NCBI GenBank assembly: GCA_938038735.1
Contig: CALHSW010000001.1
Span: 18,353-82,352 of the forward strand
Direction: 5' to 3'
Length of the DNA: 64,000 bases
From: an uncultured Bacteroidia bacterium
GTDB lineage: Bacteria > Bacteroidota > Bacteroidia > Bacteroidales > CAJPTX01
Shown here: piece by piece, positions 18,160-27,100 of the stretch
How the letters are laid out: the number at the start of each line of letters is the position of its first letter
Position numbering within the stretch: position 1 is the stretch's first letter
Position numbers and translations under genes: made by a program
Notes under the pieces: model-generated
Told to the model about the DNA's origin: nothing
What the model saw: the letters and a program-made list of their open reading frames with translations, nothing else
Databases searched by the model: none

Positions 18160-20235
18160 ATGAAGGGCCTAGATTTGGCATTGGTTGTTGCATTGCTAGG
18201 GGCAGTCGCGACGGGGTGGGCGGCTGAGCCGTGGCCCCCGCCAGCGGTGGAGCGGTTGGTGGAGGAGATGGTTGAGGATGGGGAACACGAGGGCAGCGTG
18301 GAGCAGCTGCTTGAGGAGCTGGCCGGGCTATGGCAACGCCCCATCGCTTTGCGTAGCATGACCGCAGCCCAGCTGCGTAGCCTACCGCTCATTGCGCCGG
18401 GCGAGGCGGAGCGAATCGTGCAGTTCCTACGGGATAATCCGGAGGTGAGAGCGGTGGAAGCCGTTGGAATTGCATTGGGAATGCCGATGGCACGCCGACA
18501 GCTCTTCGCCATGTTCTACACTATTGATAATCTCGCACCACGATTAGACTCCACGCTACGCGCTCGGACGCACGGCGATGCGGTGCAACGTTTCGGCTAT
18601 AGAGTGCCGTGCTTTGCCGCTGCACCGGAGCGGATGAGCAAGGTGTACGGCAACACGGTGGGAACGCCTCTCTCCCTGCTGCTTCGGGCAACGGCCTCTG
18701 TGGGCGATGGGATTGCGTTTGGCGTGAAAGGGGTGAAACGCCCCGGCGAGCCCTTCTTCTACTCGTTCTCGCCGCAGGGTTTCCCCTACTACTCTGCCTA
18801 CTTGCAGCTGCAAGGGCGCAGCTACACCGCTCCGCGGATTGTGCTGGGCGATTTCGCCGCGGAGTTCGGCACGGGGCAAACGGTGGGCAGCGGACTCATG
18901 CTTTTCAGGCAGCGCACCCCCTACGCATGGGGAAAACAGGGGGGAGGGGTTAGGGGGCGTCTCGGCGTGGGGGACAACTCCACGCTCCGCGGCGTGGCGA
19001 TGCAGCAACAGCCGCTCCCCTGGCTCTTCTACTCGTTGGCGCTCTCCGCGCAGCCGCTCACCGCGCTCCTTGCCGATAGTAAGAAATACCCGAAGCAGCA
19101 AGGAAGTATCGCCACGATCGTTTCTTCCCCAACCTACACGAAGCAACGAGAGGCGGATAGGCACTTCAACACGTGGGAATTCTGCGCCATCGCTAACGTA
19201 CAAGTCTCCATTGGGCCGGTGGGCATTGGCTACACAGCTATAGCCACGCACTACAACCGTCCGTTCGTTCCATTTGACACCGCCTCATTCCGTCTGCCGC
19301 ACCCCGCGCAAACGCACATGCGCAATGGGGTTTCGCTACATGTATACCAGAACGCATGGCGCATGTGGGGCGAGGTGACCGTTTCATCGCCCCTTCAGGG
19401 TGATTCCCAACGGCATTCCGTATCGGGCAACGCGGGGGTGGTCTATTCGCCGAGCTATAGCTTCTCCATCGGTACGCAGGGGTACTACTACCCATACGAG
19501 GCCAGCACACGCTACGCGCAGGGCGTAGCCTCTACGCCGCAGAACCGTGCAGGCGCATTGCTCAATGCGCAGGTACGCATCGCAGAAGCCACAACGATTC
19601 TCGTGGGGGGGGAGTGCGTTAAGTATATCAATCCTAGGGTGGTACGCATGGCACCCCCCGTTTCATGGAGGGCATTTGCCGAGGCGCAGTATGCGTGGGC
19701 GCAGGGAAGCTCCGTGGATGCGCGCTATCGTTACAGGGAGCTCCAAAACGTGCGTGGCGAAAAAACGTATCGCAACGCAGGGGTGGCGAGGGTGCATGAA
19801 GCGAGGGTCCGTGGGGAGCTAAGGCAGGGGGAGTGGCTATCGCTCCGCACCTCGGTGCTTTACGCCTTGCGGGATGGCGTAGAAAGCGCGCAGGGGCGTC
19901 ACAACTGGACCGTTGCGCAGGATGTGCGGCTCTCCTTCTTTAATCGTAGGCTCGTGCTGTCGGGGCGCGGGGCGTTCTACGATTGCCGGGGCAAGGGGGT
20001 AATGCTGGCACTCTACGAGTACGCGCCGCTGTACAGCATGGCTATGAGTCGCTTCTCAAAGAGGGGGTGGCGGGCGTACGGCATGGTTGATTGGAGGTTC
20101 TACCGCGGGCTGAGATTTACGTTGAAAGCGGCGGCCACACGGCTTTTGAAAGAGTCGCTCGAAGAGCTGACCGAGCTAGAGCAACAGCGGCGCAACATGT
20201 TGGAACTCACGGCGCAGCTGCGATGGAAATTCTAG
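18160..20235 (+). CDS. helix-hairpin-helix protein with predicted outer-membrane barrel
   Basis: I prefer the ATG at 18160 (691 residues): it has GGAAAGGCGG upstream and opens a signal peptide (MKGLDLALVVALLGAVATGW); a GTG at 18130 would add ten residues. Residues about 35-115 carry a helix-hairpin-helix-like segment (ITAAQLRSLPLIAPGEAE style, with ALRSMTAAQLRSLPLIAPGE). The remainder is rich in alternating beta strands (YSFSIGTQGYYYPYE, RFTLKAAATRLL) and ends ELTAQLRWKF with a terminal Phe, as outer-membrane barrels do. Such proteins are common but uncharacterised in Bacteroidota. A DNA-binding-type motif facing the periplasm would be odd unless the domain serves protein contacts or DNA uptake; I do not assign a function. 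Confidence 0.75.
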   Translation: MKGLDLALVVALLGAVATGWAAEPWPPPAVERLVEEMVEDGEHEGSVEQLLEELAGLWQRPIALRSMTAAQLRSLPLIAPGEAERIVQFLRDNPEVRAVEAVGIALGMPMARRQLFAMFYTIDNLAPRLDSTLRARTHGDAVQRFGYRVPCFAAAPERMSKVYGNTVGTPLSLLLRATASVGDGIAFGVKGVKRPGEPFFYSFSPQGFPYYSAYLQLQGRSYTAPRIVLGDFAAEFGTGQTVGSGLMLFRQRTPYAWGKQGGGVRGRLGVGDNSTLRGVAMQQQPLPWLFYSLALSAQPLTALLADSKKYPKQQGSIATIVSSPTYTKQREADRHFNTWEFCAIANVQVSIGPVGIGYTAIATHYNRPFVPFDTASFRLPHPAQTHMRNGVSLHVYQNAWRMWGEVTVSSPLQGDSQRHSVSGNAGVVYSPSYSFSIGTQGYYYPYEASTRYAQGVASTPQNRAGALLNAQVRIAEATTILVGGECVKYINPRVVRMAPPVSWRAFAEAQYAWAQGSSVDARYRYRELQNVRGEKTYRNAGVARVHEARVRGELRQGEWLSLRTSVLYALRDGVESAQGRHNWTVAQDVRLSFFNRRLVLSGRGAFYDCRGKGVMLALYEYAPLYSMAMSRFSKRGWRAYGMVDWRFYRGLRFTLKAAATRLLKESLEELTELEQQRRNMLELTAQLRWKF

Positions 20236-20257
20236 GAACGCGAAGGGAGGACAGTAA

Positions 20258-21022
20258 ATGGACGCATCGTCTTTACGAATCGACAGATTAGAGGTTGTGC
20301 AGCTTGAGTCGGTGGACTCCACCAACGGCTACTTGCAACGAGTGGCAAACTCTGTGAACAAACCGATAGTGGCGATAGCCAACGGGCAGTCGGCGGGGCG
20401 GGGGCAACAGGGAACGCATTGGGATAGTCTGCCGGGCGATGCCACATTCTCCATACTGCTAGAACCTAAGGAGCTGCCCGCGGGGCGCACCTTCCTACTC
20501 TCCCAGCTGCTGTCGCTCGCGCTGCGCGATGTGCTCTCGGGGCTTGGGGTTGCTGCCGAGGTCAAATGGCCAAACGACATCTTGGTGCAACGCAGAAAGG
20601 TATGCGGCGTGCTTATCGAAACGCACCTGCAAGGGGCGTACGTACGGAACGCCATTCTCGGGGTGGGCATGAATCTAGCCGTGCGGCCGTTGGGGTTTCC
20701 CAACTATCCCACCCCGGCGGCTACGCTTGCCGACTGGGTTAACGTGGAGTCGCTACCCTCACCGTTTTCCTTTGTGCAAATGCTGGTGGCGGCGTGGAAT
20801 GCGTGCCTAGAGCGCACGGAGGGCGACATGGAAAATAGCATACAGCGCAGCTATCTCGCCTCGCTCTTCAATGGGGTGGGCTTTCACGACTTTGAGGATG
20901 TCGATGGGGCCTTCCGTGCCGAGATTGCGGACGTGCGCCCTACGGGCGAACTCGTGCTACGCCGTGGCAACGGCACGCAGCGCGCCTACCCCTTCAAGGG
21001 GGTGCGGCAGAAGGTGTTCTAG
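20258..21022 (+). CDS. birA: biotin-[acetyl-CoA-carboxylase] ligase
   Basis: 254 residues, the short form without an N-terminal DNA-binding domain, so it should act only as a ligase and not as the biotin repressor. Signatures: DSTNGYLQR, ANGQSAGRGQQGTHW (biotinyl-AMP loop), VKWPNDILVQRRKVCGVLIE and LGVGMNLAV. The short C-terminal SH3-like domain begins at about residue 205. It begins 22 bases after the barrel gene and ends 19 bases before the convergent DUF3467 gene. Confidence 0.95.
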   Translation: MDASSLRIDRLEVVQLESVDSTNGYLQRVANSVNKPIVAIANGQSAGRGQQGTHWDSLPGDATFSILLEPKELPAGRTFLLSQLLSLALRDVLSGLGVAAEVKWPNDILVQRRKVCGVLIETHLQGAYVRNAILGVGMNLAVRPLGFPNYPTPAATLADWVNVESLPSPFSFVQMLVAAWNACLERTEGDMENSIQRSYLASLFNGVGFHDFEDVDGAFRAEIADVRPTGELVLRRGNGTQRAYPFKGVRQKVF

Positions 21023-21041
21023 CCTGATTGTCTGCGTATTC

Positions 21042-21368
21042 CTACGCCTCAGAGTTCCCGCTGAAGTTGGTAAAATTGTTGGGCAGAGCCCCCTCGTTCT
21101 CAGGTAGCTCAATCTCGCCGTACTCCATCTCAAAACGGTGGAGGTTTTCACCCAACGCACGAAGCAGACGCTTGGCGTGGTCGGGGGTCATGATGATGCG
21201 CCGCACCACCTTGGCCGACTCTACGCCAGGCATGAGGCGCGCAAAGTCAAGTACAAACTCGGAGGGGGAGTGGGAGATGATGGCGAGGTTGGCGTAGGTG
21301 CCGAGCATCTCGTCGGCGGAGATGTCGAGCGATAGGTTGCGGGGTTGCTCTTTATGTGAATCGGCCAT
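21042..21368 (-). CDS. DUF3467 family protein
   Basis: 108 residues. The core LGTYANLAIISHSPSEFVLD, followed by ARLMPGVESAKVVRRIIMTP and DHAKRLLRALGENLHRFE, is the DUF3467 pattern. The family is small, cytoplasmic and of unknown function. The acidic C-terminal tail is probably disordered. It is preceded by a promoter with TTTG and TACATTGC boxes. Confidence 0.9.
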   Translation of the reverse strand: MADSHKEQPRNLSLDISADEMLGTYANLAIISHSPSEFVLDFARLMPGVESAKVVRRIIMTPDHAKRLLRALGENLHRFEMEYGEIELPENEGALPNNFTNFSGNSEA

Positions 21369-21400
21369 GTTGCTGCGTTACGTTAGTTAAAATTTCATTC

Positions 21401-21432
21401 GCAATGTACGAAGAGTTTGCAATGTGGGCAAA
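21401..21432 (-). promoter_or_regulatory. promoter of the DUF3467 gene
   Basis: On the minus strand TTTG (21429-21432) is followed after exactly 20 bases by TACATTGC (21401-21408), one base off TAnnTTTG. The start codon is 33 bases downstream. Confidence 0.55.
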
Positions 21433-21469
21433 TGGGGGCGGCAACGTGCCTGCGTTGTGAAATAGAAAA

Positions 21470-21506
21470 CGCCCCTGCCTGCGTTTACTCCGTTCAGGCA
21501 AGGGCG
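21470..21506 (-). terminator. terminator of the BspA-like gene
   Basis: Arms 21470-21481 and 21495-21506 (GCCCTTGCCTG with CAGGCAGGGGC) form a GC-rich stem followed on the minus strand by TTTTCT. It lies 25 bases after the BspA-like stop. Confidence 0.75.
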
Positions 21507-21530
21507 CTCAATTTTCTACATTGCTAAGCG

Positions 21531-23285
21531 TTACCGTTTGACTACTCGTAGCACCTTCGCCCCGTCGCGGGCCGTAATCCGAACAAGGTACACCCCTGTC
21601 GCCCAGCGGGTCGTGTTTAGAGCAATGTGGGTTTCACCCCGCAGCGAGGCGGTGTATACCGGAACCCCGATTACGCTGTATACCGATATGCGCTCGGCAT
21701 GCGCAAGCCCTAGGAGCGTTAGCTCTTCGCCAAATGGGTTGCCGGCGGCGGTTGCCCCTTCTAGCAATACGCTCTCCACGGCTGATGCCTTTTCCCACTG
21801 CGCAACTAGCGTAATGTTAGATTTTACAGGTGTGTTGAAATCGTACGGGTTGCCATCTAGAAGCCAGCCCTTGAATAGGAAACCCGACTTTTGGGGGGCT
21901 GGGGAAGGTTGCTTCGCCTTTTGTCCGTAATCCACCTCCTGCGCTGGGGGCGTGGAGTCCCCGCCATCCGCATCGAACGTTATTGTACGCTTCTCAGCAA
22001 TCCATTGCGCAACTAGCGTAATGTTGTCTTCTACAGGCGTGTCGAAATCGTACGGACTGCCATCCCTAAGCCACTCCTGAAAGGTGTGCCCTTCCTTGGT
22101 GGGAGGTACGGGACGCTGCGCCTTCCCATTAGGTTTTACCAGCTGCGCATCAAGCATCGTTCCGTCAACATCCGTAAAATCAACGCCGGGGTACTCCGTA
22201 ATGGAAAACGTATTTTCTGTCCATTCCTTGCCTTCAAAGCTCGTCTTCAGCCCTTTCCGTACGTAAAGCGTAGACGGTGGATTGTATGTGGAAAAAGCAT
22301 TATTCCCAACGGTACACCCCTCGCTCGCCAGCCAAAAAACCTCCTTAAGCGCAGGGCAATTATAGAGCACAAAGTTGCCCATCGTTTTAACTCCATGAGG
22401 AATAGTAACTGAGGTTAGAGCCGTGCATGATGAAAACGCCCCCTCTCCCATCTCAACCAAACTATTGGGGAGCTGAATGGAGGGCAGTGCCGAACAGTCG
22501 GAGAAGGCGTTGTCCTCTATTCTCGTTACGCTATTAGGAATCGTTACGTTTTTTAGATTCTTGCAGTAGTGGAATAGATTTCCTGGAATAGAAGTTACCC
22601 CATCGGGGAGTAAAACCTTCTCAAGATGCTCGCACCCATCGAAGGCTGCTGACTCTAGCGTGCGCACGCTGCTAGGAACGGTATACTCCTTCTGCTGTTT
22701 CCACATGGGGTAGTACACGAGCGTTTGCCCATCCGTACTCATGAGTATACCATCCGTAACGCAGTAGTTAGCGTTTCCCTCTTCCACCTTCACCTCGGTT
22801 AGGCTAGTGCATCCTACAAAGAGTCCACCCATGATTTTTCTAACCCCCTTGGGAAACGTCACCCTAGTCAGATTTTCGCAGCCCAAAAACGCATTGCTAC
22901 CTATGGTATCCAAACTGCGAGGAAGGGTTATCTCCTGCAGTCCAACGCATTCTGCAAATGCCCCTCGATCTATCTTGACCACGCCGTCAGGAATCCTTAC
23001 TCCCGTTACCCCCTTGGCCCTGGCAAAGGCATCGTATACGATTTCTACCACCCTTAGCACTGCTCCGTCCGGAGTTCTGACATTTTCGGGAATCGTCACC
23101 TCTCCAACTAACTTCGGTGCATTGTCCGGCCAAATACGGCACGTTTCACCCGATTCTTTCGTTACGTAATGCCAAAGGAGCGTTCCATCATGATAATCCT
23201 CGTAGTCTGATATGACTTGGGCTTTCCCAACATTTGTGATTAAGGCTAGCAAAACGACTGCAGCCATCTTTATATACCCCATCAT
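21531..23285 (-). CDS. BspA-type leucine-rich-repeat surface protein with type IX secretion domain
   Basis: 584 residues. A signal peptide (MMGYIKMAAVVLLALITNVG) precedes about a dozen BspA-type leucine-rich repeats (for example VTIPNSVTRIEDNAFSDCSA and ITLPRSLDTIGSNAFLGCEN) to about residue 370. Two InlB/Listeria-Bacteroides-type repeats follow, recognisable by TFQEWLRDGSPYDFDTPVED and GFLFKGWLLDGNPYDFNTPV, each ending ITLVAQW. The last about 70 residues (ISVYSVIGVPVYTA, GVYLVRITARDGAKVLRVVK) are a type IX secretion C-terminal domain. Known relatives are adhesins; here a surface-attached or released adhesion role is inferred. A terminator follows. Confidence 0.9.
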   Translation of the reverse strand: MMGYIKMAAVVLLALITNVGKAQVISDYEDYHDGTLLWHYVTKESGETCRIWPDNAPKLVGEVTIPENVRTPDGAVLRVVEIVYDAFARAKGVTGVRIPDGVVKIDRGAFAECVGLQEITLPRSLDTIGSNAFLGCENLTRVTFPKGVRKIMGGLFVGCTSLTEVKVEEGNANYCVTDGILMSTDGQTLVYYPMWKQQKEYTVPSSVRTLESAAFDGCEHLEKVLLPDGVTSIPGNLFHYCKNLKNVTIPNSVTRIEDNAFSDCSALPSIQLPNSLVEMGEGAFSSCTALTSVTIPHGVKTMGNFVLYNCPALKEVFWLASEGCTVGNNAFSTYNPPSTLYVRKGLKTSFEGKEWTENTFSITEYPGVDFTDVDGTMLDAQLVKPNGKAQRPVPPTKEGHTFQEWLRDGSPYDFDTPVEDNITLVAQWIAEKRTITFDADGGDSTPPAQEVDYGQKAKQPSPAPQKSGFLFKGWLLDGNPYDFNTPVKSNITLVAQWEKASAVESVLLEGATAAGNPFGEELTLLGLAHAERISVYSVIGVPVYTASLRGETHIALNTTRWATGVYLVRITARDGAKVLRVVKR

Positions 23286-23399
23286 AACTCTGTTTCTTTC
23301 TAGTTAATTACCTTTCTACAAATAAAGCGGCGCGAACATACGTAAAAAATTCCTTTCACATCGTTTGCATTATGCCGTGTTTTGTATATTTTATAATGC

Positions 23400-23534
23400 C
23401 AAACCAAATGGGTTCGACACAGCATGGGTGCGAACGCTCTGATGGCGCGGCTTTACTCCTTGTCGGTTGTAAAGTCGGAAACTGTAAAAAAAATCAGTTT
23501 CTTGGCTAAGACTGAAGTCTCTAGTGCCTTTTTT
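23400..23534 (+). ncRNA. probable standalone structured small RNA
   Basis: No protein frame explains this interval, but it folds into consecutive hairpins: GTTCG/CGAAC (23412-23416 with 23431-23435), CGGCTTTAC/GTAAAGTCG (23448-23456 with 23469-23477, nine pairs with one G-U), GAAACTG/CAGTTTC (23478-23484 with 23495-23501), and a terminator hairpin at 23504-23528 (outer GGC/GCC, inner AGACT/AGTCT) followed immediately by six Ts. Upstream, TATATTTT at 23385-23392 resembles a -7 box, with TTTG at 23364-23367 (spacing 17, so imperfect). The size of about 135 bases and the promoter-to-terminator layout are like lineage-specific Bacteroidales RNAs, but I could not match it to a named class. Confidence 0.5.
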
Positions 23535-23539
23535 CGCTT

Positions 23540-23669
23540 GGTTCTTTAGTCCCAAACTTCTATGGGAAGCCAGACGCACTGAAGGCTCTACTTGAAAAAT
23601 AGTGTGGGTCTCTTTTAGGGTATGGGCGCGTGCAAGTCCCAAGAGTAATCCATACCACGCATTACCTCT
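23540..23669. other. non-coding interval with further inverted repeats
   Basis: No convincing gene. Pairings visible here are AGAC-GCACT with AGTGT-g-GTCT (about 23572-23580 with 23600-23611), TCCCA with TGGGA (about 23550-23566), and GGTATGG with CCATACC (about 23618-23624 with 23651-23657). This could be a second structured RNA or a continuation of the first by read-through; the strand is undecided. Confidence 0.3.
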
Positions 23670-23861
23670 TTAACCTCTCTGCGAGACGATGGATACGATA
23701 TAGCGGATTATAGACATAGCAATAATAGCTATACCAACGATTCGGCATAGCATTGCCATAGCTTTTTTATGCGCTTTCTTTTTAAGACTGCTGTTGGTTA
23801 GTATCGGCACTACAAACCAAATTCGTGTAAGCAGGTCTGCCAAATTGAGCACATGCGGCAC
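23670..23861 (-). CDS. possible small membrane protein
   Basis: A 63-residue frame with a hydrophobic C-terminal half (MLCRIVGIAIIAMSIIRYIV) that would span the membrane once, and a Lys-rich stretch (SSLKKKAHKKAM) before it. The composition is protein-like, but there is no clear ribosome site and no recognised family. It may be a remnant or chance. The rest of 23862-24037 shows nothing I can name. Confidence 0.25.
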   Translation of the reverse strand: MPHVLNLADLLTRIWFVVPILTNSSLKKKAHKKAMAMLCRIVGIAIIAMSIIRYIVSIVSQRG

Positions 23862-24037
23862 AGAAGCTTCCCTGGCTTCGTGGCCAACCTATGCAGCGGC
23901 CTGACTGCCCACGGCTTCCTCCCCAACAAGCCCATGATTCACCCCGCACATGAGAGCGTGGTAACATATCCAACTATACTTTAAGCCAAATTTGCGTTGG
24001 AATAGCATCAATACGCGTTGCCCCAAAAAACAATGGC

Positions 24038-24092
24038 AAAAAAACATCGGCCGGAGCTTCATGCCCTTACATGCGCATGAAGCTCCGGCCGA
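24038..24092 (-). terminator. terminator of the rpoBC operon
   Basis: An 18-bp perfect stem (24047-24064 with 24075-24092) with a 10-base loop. On the minus strand it is followed within three bases by seven Ts (24038-24044). It lies 21 bases after the rpoC stop and is a textbook intrinsic terminator. Confidence 0.95.
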
Positions 24093-24113
24093 CATCCTCA
24101 AACCGATAACTAA

Positions 24114-27100
24114 CTACTTCTCGCCCCGCGACCGTCTCACCGCCTCGATCTTAGCCTTCACCTCCTCCTCTATCTGATCAGGCGCCCGACGCACCGTCAA
24201 CTTCTGGAAGTCTGGCAACCCCGTACCCGCTGGGATTAAGTGACCACAAATCACATTTTCCTTCACGCCCTCTAGATTGTCCTCCTTCGCGCGCAACGCT
24301 GCGTCATTCAGCACCTTCGTAGTCTCCTGGAAGGACGCTGCCGACATAAAGCTATGCGTCTGTAGTGCCGCTGACGTTATCCCTTGAAGTACCTGATCGG
24401 CCGTTGCCGGCCTTGCATCGCGGGCCTCCACCAAGGGCAAGTCACGACGGCGCAGCGAGGAGTTCTCATCGCGTAGCTCTCGAGCCGACACTATCTGCCC
24501 AGCCTTAAACAGCTCCGAACCTCCAGGATTCTGCACGTACTTCTTGTCAAAAATCCAATCATTCTCCGCGTTGAACTCCGAACGATCCACTATATCCTGC
24601 TCCAAGAAATGCGTATCGCCCGAATCCACAACCTTCACCTTACGCATCATCTGGCGCACAATAACCTCAAAATGCTTATCGTTAATCTTCACGCCCTGCG
24701 CACGGTAGACATCCTGCACCTCGTTGACGATATACTCCTGCACCGCGGTCAACCCTTCAACGGCTAAAATATCGCTCGGCGTTATTGCCCCATCCGACAG
24801 AGGCATCCCCGCACGCACGCTATCTCCGTCTTGCACAAGCAATTGCTTGGATATCGATATTGAGTAGCTTCGCGTATCTCCCAATTTTGTATTGGTCACT
24901 ACCACTTCTCGCATTCCACGCTTCACCTTCTGCCGAATCTGCACCACGCCGTCAATCTCCGACACCGTTGCTGGATTCGACGTGTTACGCGCCTCGAAGA
25001 GCTCCGTTACGCGCGGCAGACCGCCCGTAATATCGCCTCCACCGCCCGCCACCACGCGGTCCATCTTCGCCACTATTGATCCTGGCTGCACCTGCTGCCC
25101 ATCTTCAACCTGCAAGCGGGCTCCCACGGGCATGTCGTACGTCTTCAGGATCGTTCCCTCGTCATCCACAACGCGAATCACAGGATTCATCGTCCTATCG
25201 CGCGTATCGATAATCACTCGGGTTGAGGAATCGGTCTCCACATTCTCCTCCAGCGTATAGGTAACATCCCGCACAATCCCATTGAACTCTACCTTTCCTC
25301 CCACCTCGGAGATCATAGATGTACTCAGTGGATCCCATGCGCATATCTTCGTCCCCTCTTCAACCTCCGCACCGTTCTCCACGAACAGATGCGCTCCGTA
25401 GGGTATTTGGTACGACTCCAACTGAAGCCCTGTCCTCAAATCATTCAAGCTCATCATCGTGGAGCGCGAAATCACTACCAACTGCTCCTCCCCCGTCTCG
25501 TCCTTCACCTGCAACGTTCGTAGCTCCTCAAACTCTACACGCCCTGCATTCTGCGATACTATCTTCGCCGACTCTGCGCCCCCAGATGCCACACCGCCCT
25601 GGTGGAACGTTCGCAGCGTTAGCTGTGTACCTGGCTCTCCGATTGACTGCGCCGCGATGATACCCACCGTCTCGCCCTTCTGCACCAGCTTCGATGTCGC
25701 CAAGTTCCGTCCGTAGCACTTCACGCACACGCCCCGTTTCGCCTCGCACGTGAGCACCGAACGAATCTCTACCTGACGTATCTTCGCCGCCGCTATAGCA
25801 TCGCAGATAGCGTCTGTCAGCTCTTCGCCGCCACGTACTATTACCGTTCCCGTCGACTCGTCTACTACATCCACCAACGCCACCCGCCCGAGCAATCGTC
25901 CTTTGAAATCTTCCCACGCCGTCGCCTCGTCCTGGTTATTCCCCTTCACGTAGCGTGCCGTCAGCCCGCGCAGCGTGCCGCAATCCTCCTCCGTCACAAT
26001 CACGTCCTGCGCCACATCAACCAAACGCCGAGTCAAATACCCCGCATCCGCCGTTTTCAACGCAGTATCCGCCAATCCCTTTCGTGCACCGTGAGTCGAA
26101 ATGAAGTACTCCAACACCGACAGCCCCTCCTTGAAGTTCGCCAGAATAGGGTTCTCAATGGTCGCCTTGGCCGTTGTACCCGACTTCTGCGGCTTCGCCA
26201 TCAAACCTCGCATCCCGCACAGCTGCCGTATCTGCTCGCGCGATCCACGCGCCCCAGAGTCCAACATCATGTACACCGAATTGAAGCCTCCCTGATCGCC
26301 CTCCAAACGCGCCATCACCGCCTTGGTAAGCTCTTCATTCGCCTCTGACCAGCGGTTGATCACGCTGTTATAGCGCTCCGTCTCCGACATAAGACCCATC
26401 TGCCGCTGCTCCTCGTACGCCTCCACATCCTCCTGCCCCGCATGCACAATGTTTGCCTTCTGCTCGGGTATGATTACATCATCCAAGTTAAACGACAAGC
26501 CACCCTTGAATGCCATCAAGTACCCTAAGTTCTTTATATCGTCCAAGAACTGAGACGTTCGGGATATACTTGTCGCCTTCAAAACCCGACCTATAATCTT
26601 CCGCAACGTACCCTTCTTCAGCAACTGATTGACGTAGCCAATCTCCTCCGGCACGTACTGGTTGAATATGATACGCCCCATCGTTGTCTTGATGAGCTCT
26701 CCCTTATAGTTGAGCATCACGGGGTCGTGCATGTGCACCGCCTTTTCGTTGAAGGCAATGATGGCTTCCTCCATGCTGTAGAACGACCGCATGCGCTTCC
26801 CCTCTGGGAGCGGACGCTCCTTCGTTATGTAGTACAGACCGAGCACCATATCCTGCGACGGCACTGTGATCGGATCCCCATTGGCGGGGTTCAAAATGTT
26901 CTGCGACCCCAGCATGAGAAGCTGCGCCTCCAGGATGGCCTCGTTCCCCAGCGGCAAATGCACCGCCATCTGGTCACCATCAAAGTCTGCATTGAACGCA
27001 GTACACGCCAATGGATGCAGCTGGATTGCCTTCCCCTCTATGAGCTTCGGCTGGAAGGCCTGAATCCCAAGCCTGTGAAGCGTTGGCGCACGGTTCAGCA

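Noticed and set aside
23395..23670. tmRNA, RNase P RNA or SRP RNA
   Set aside because: A GGTTCGAC word resembles tmRNA but the tag frame and tRNA-like ends are absent, and RNase P and SRP core motifs were not seen.
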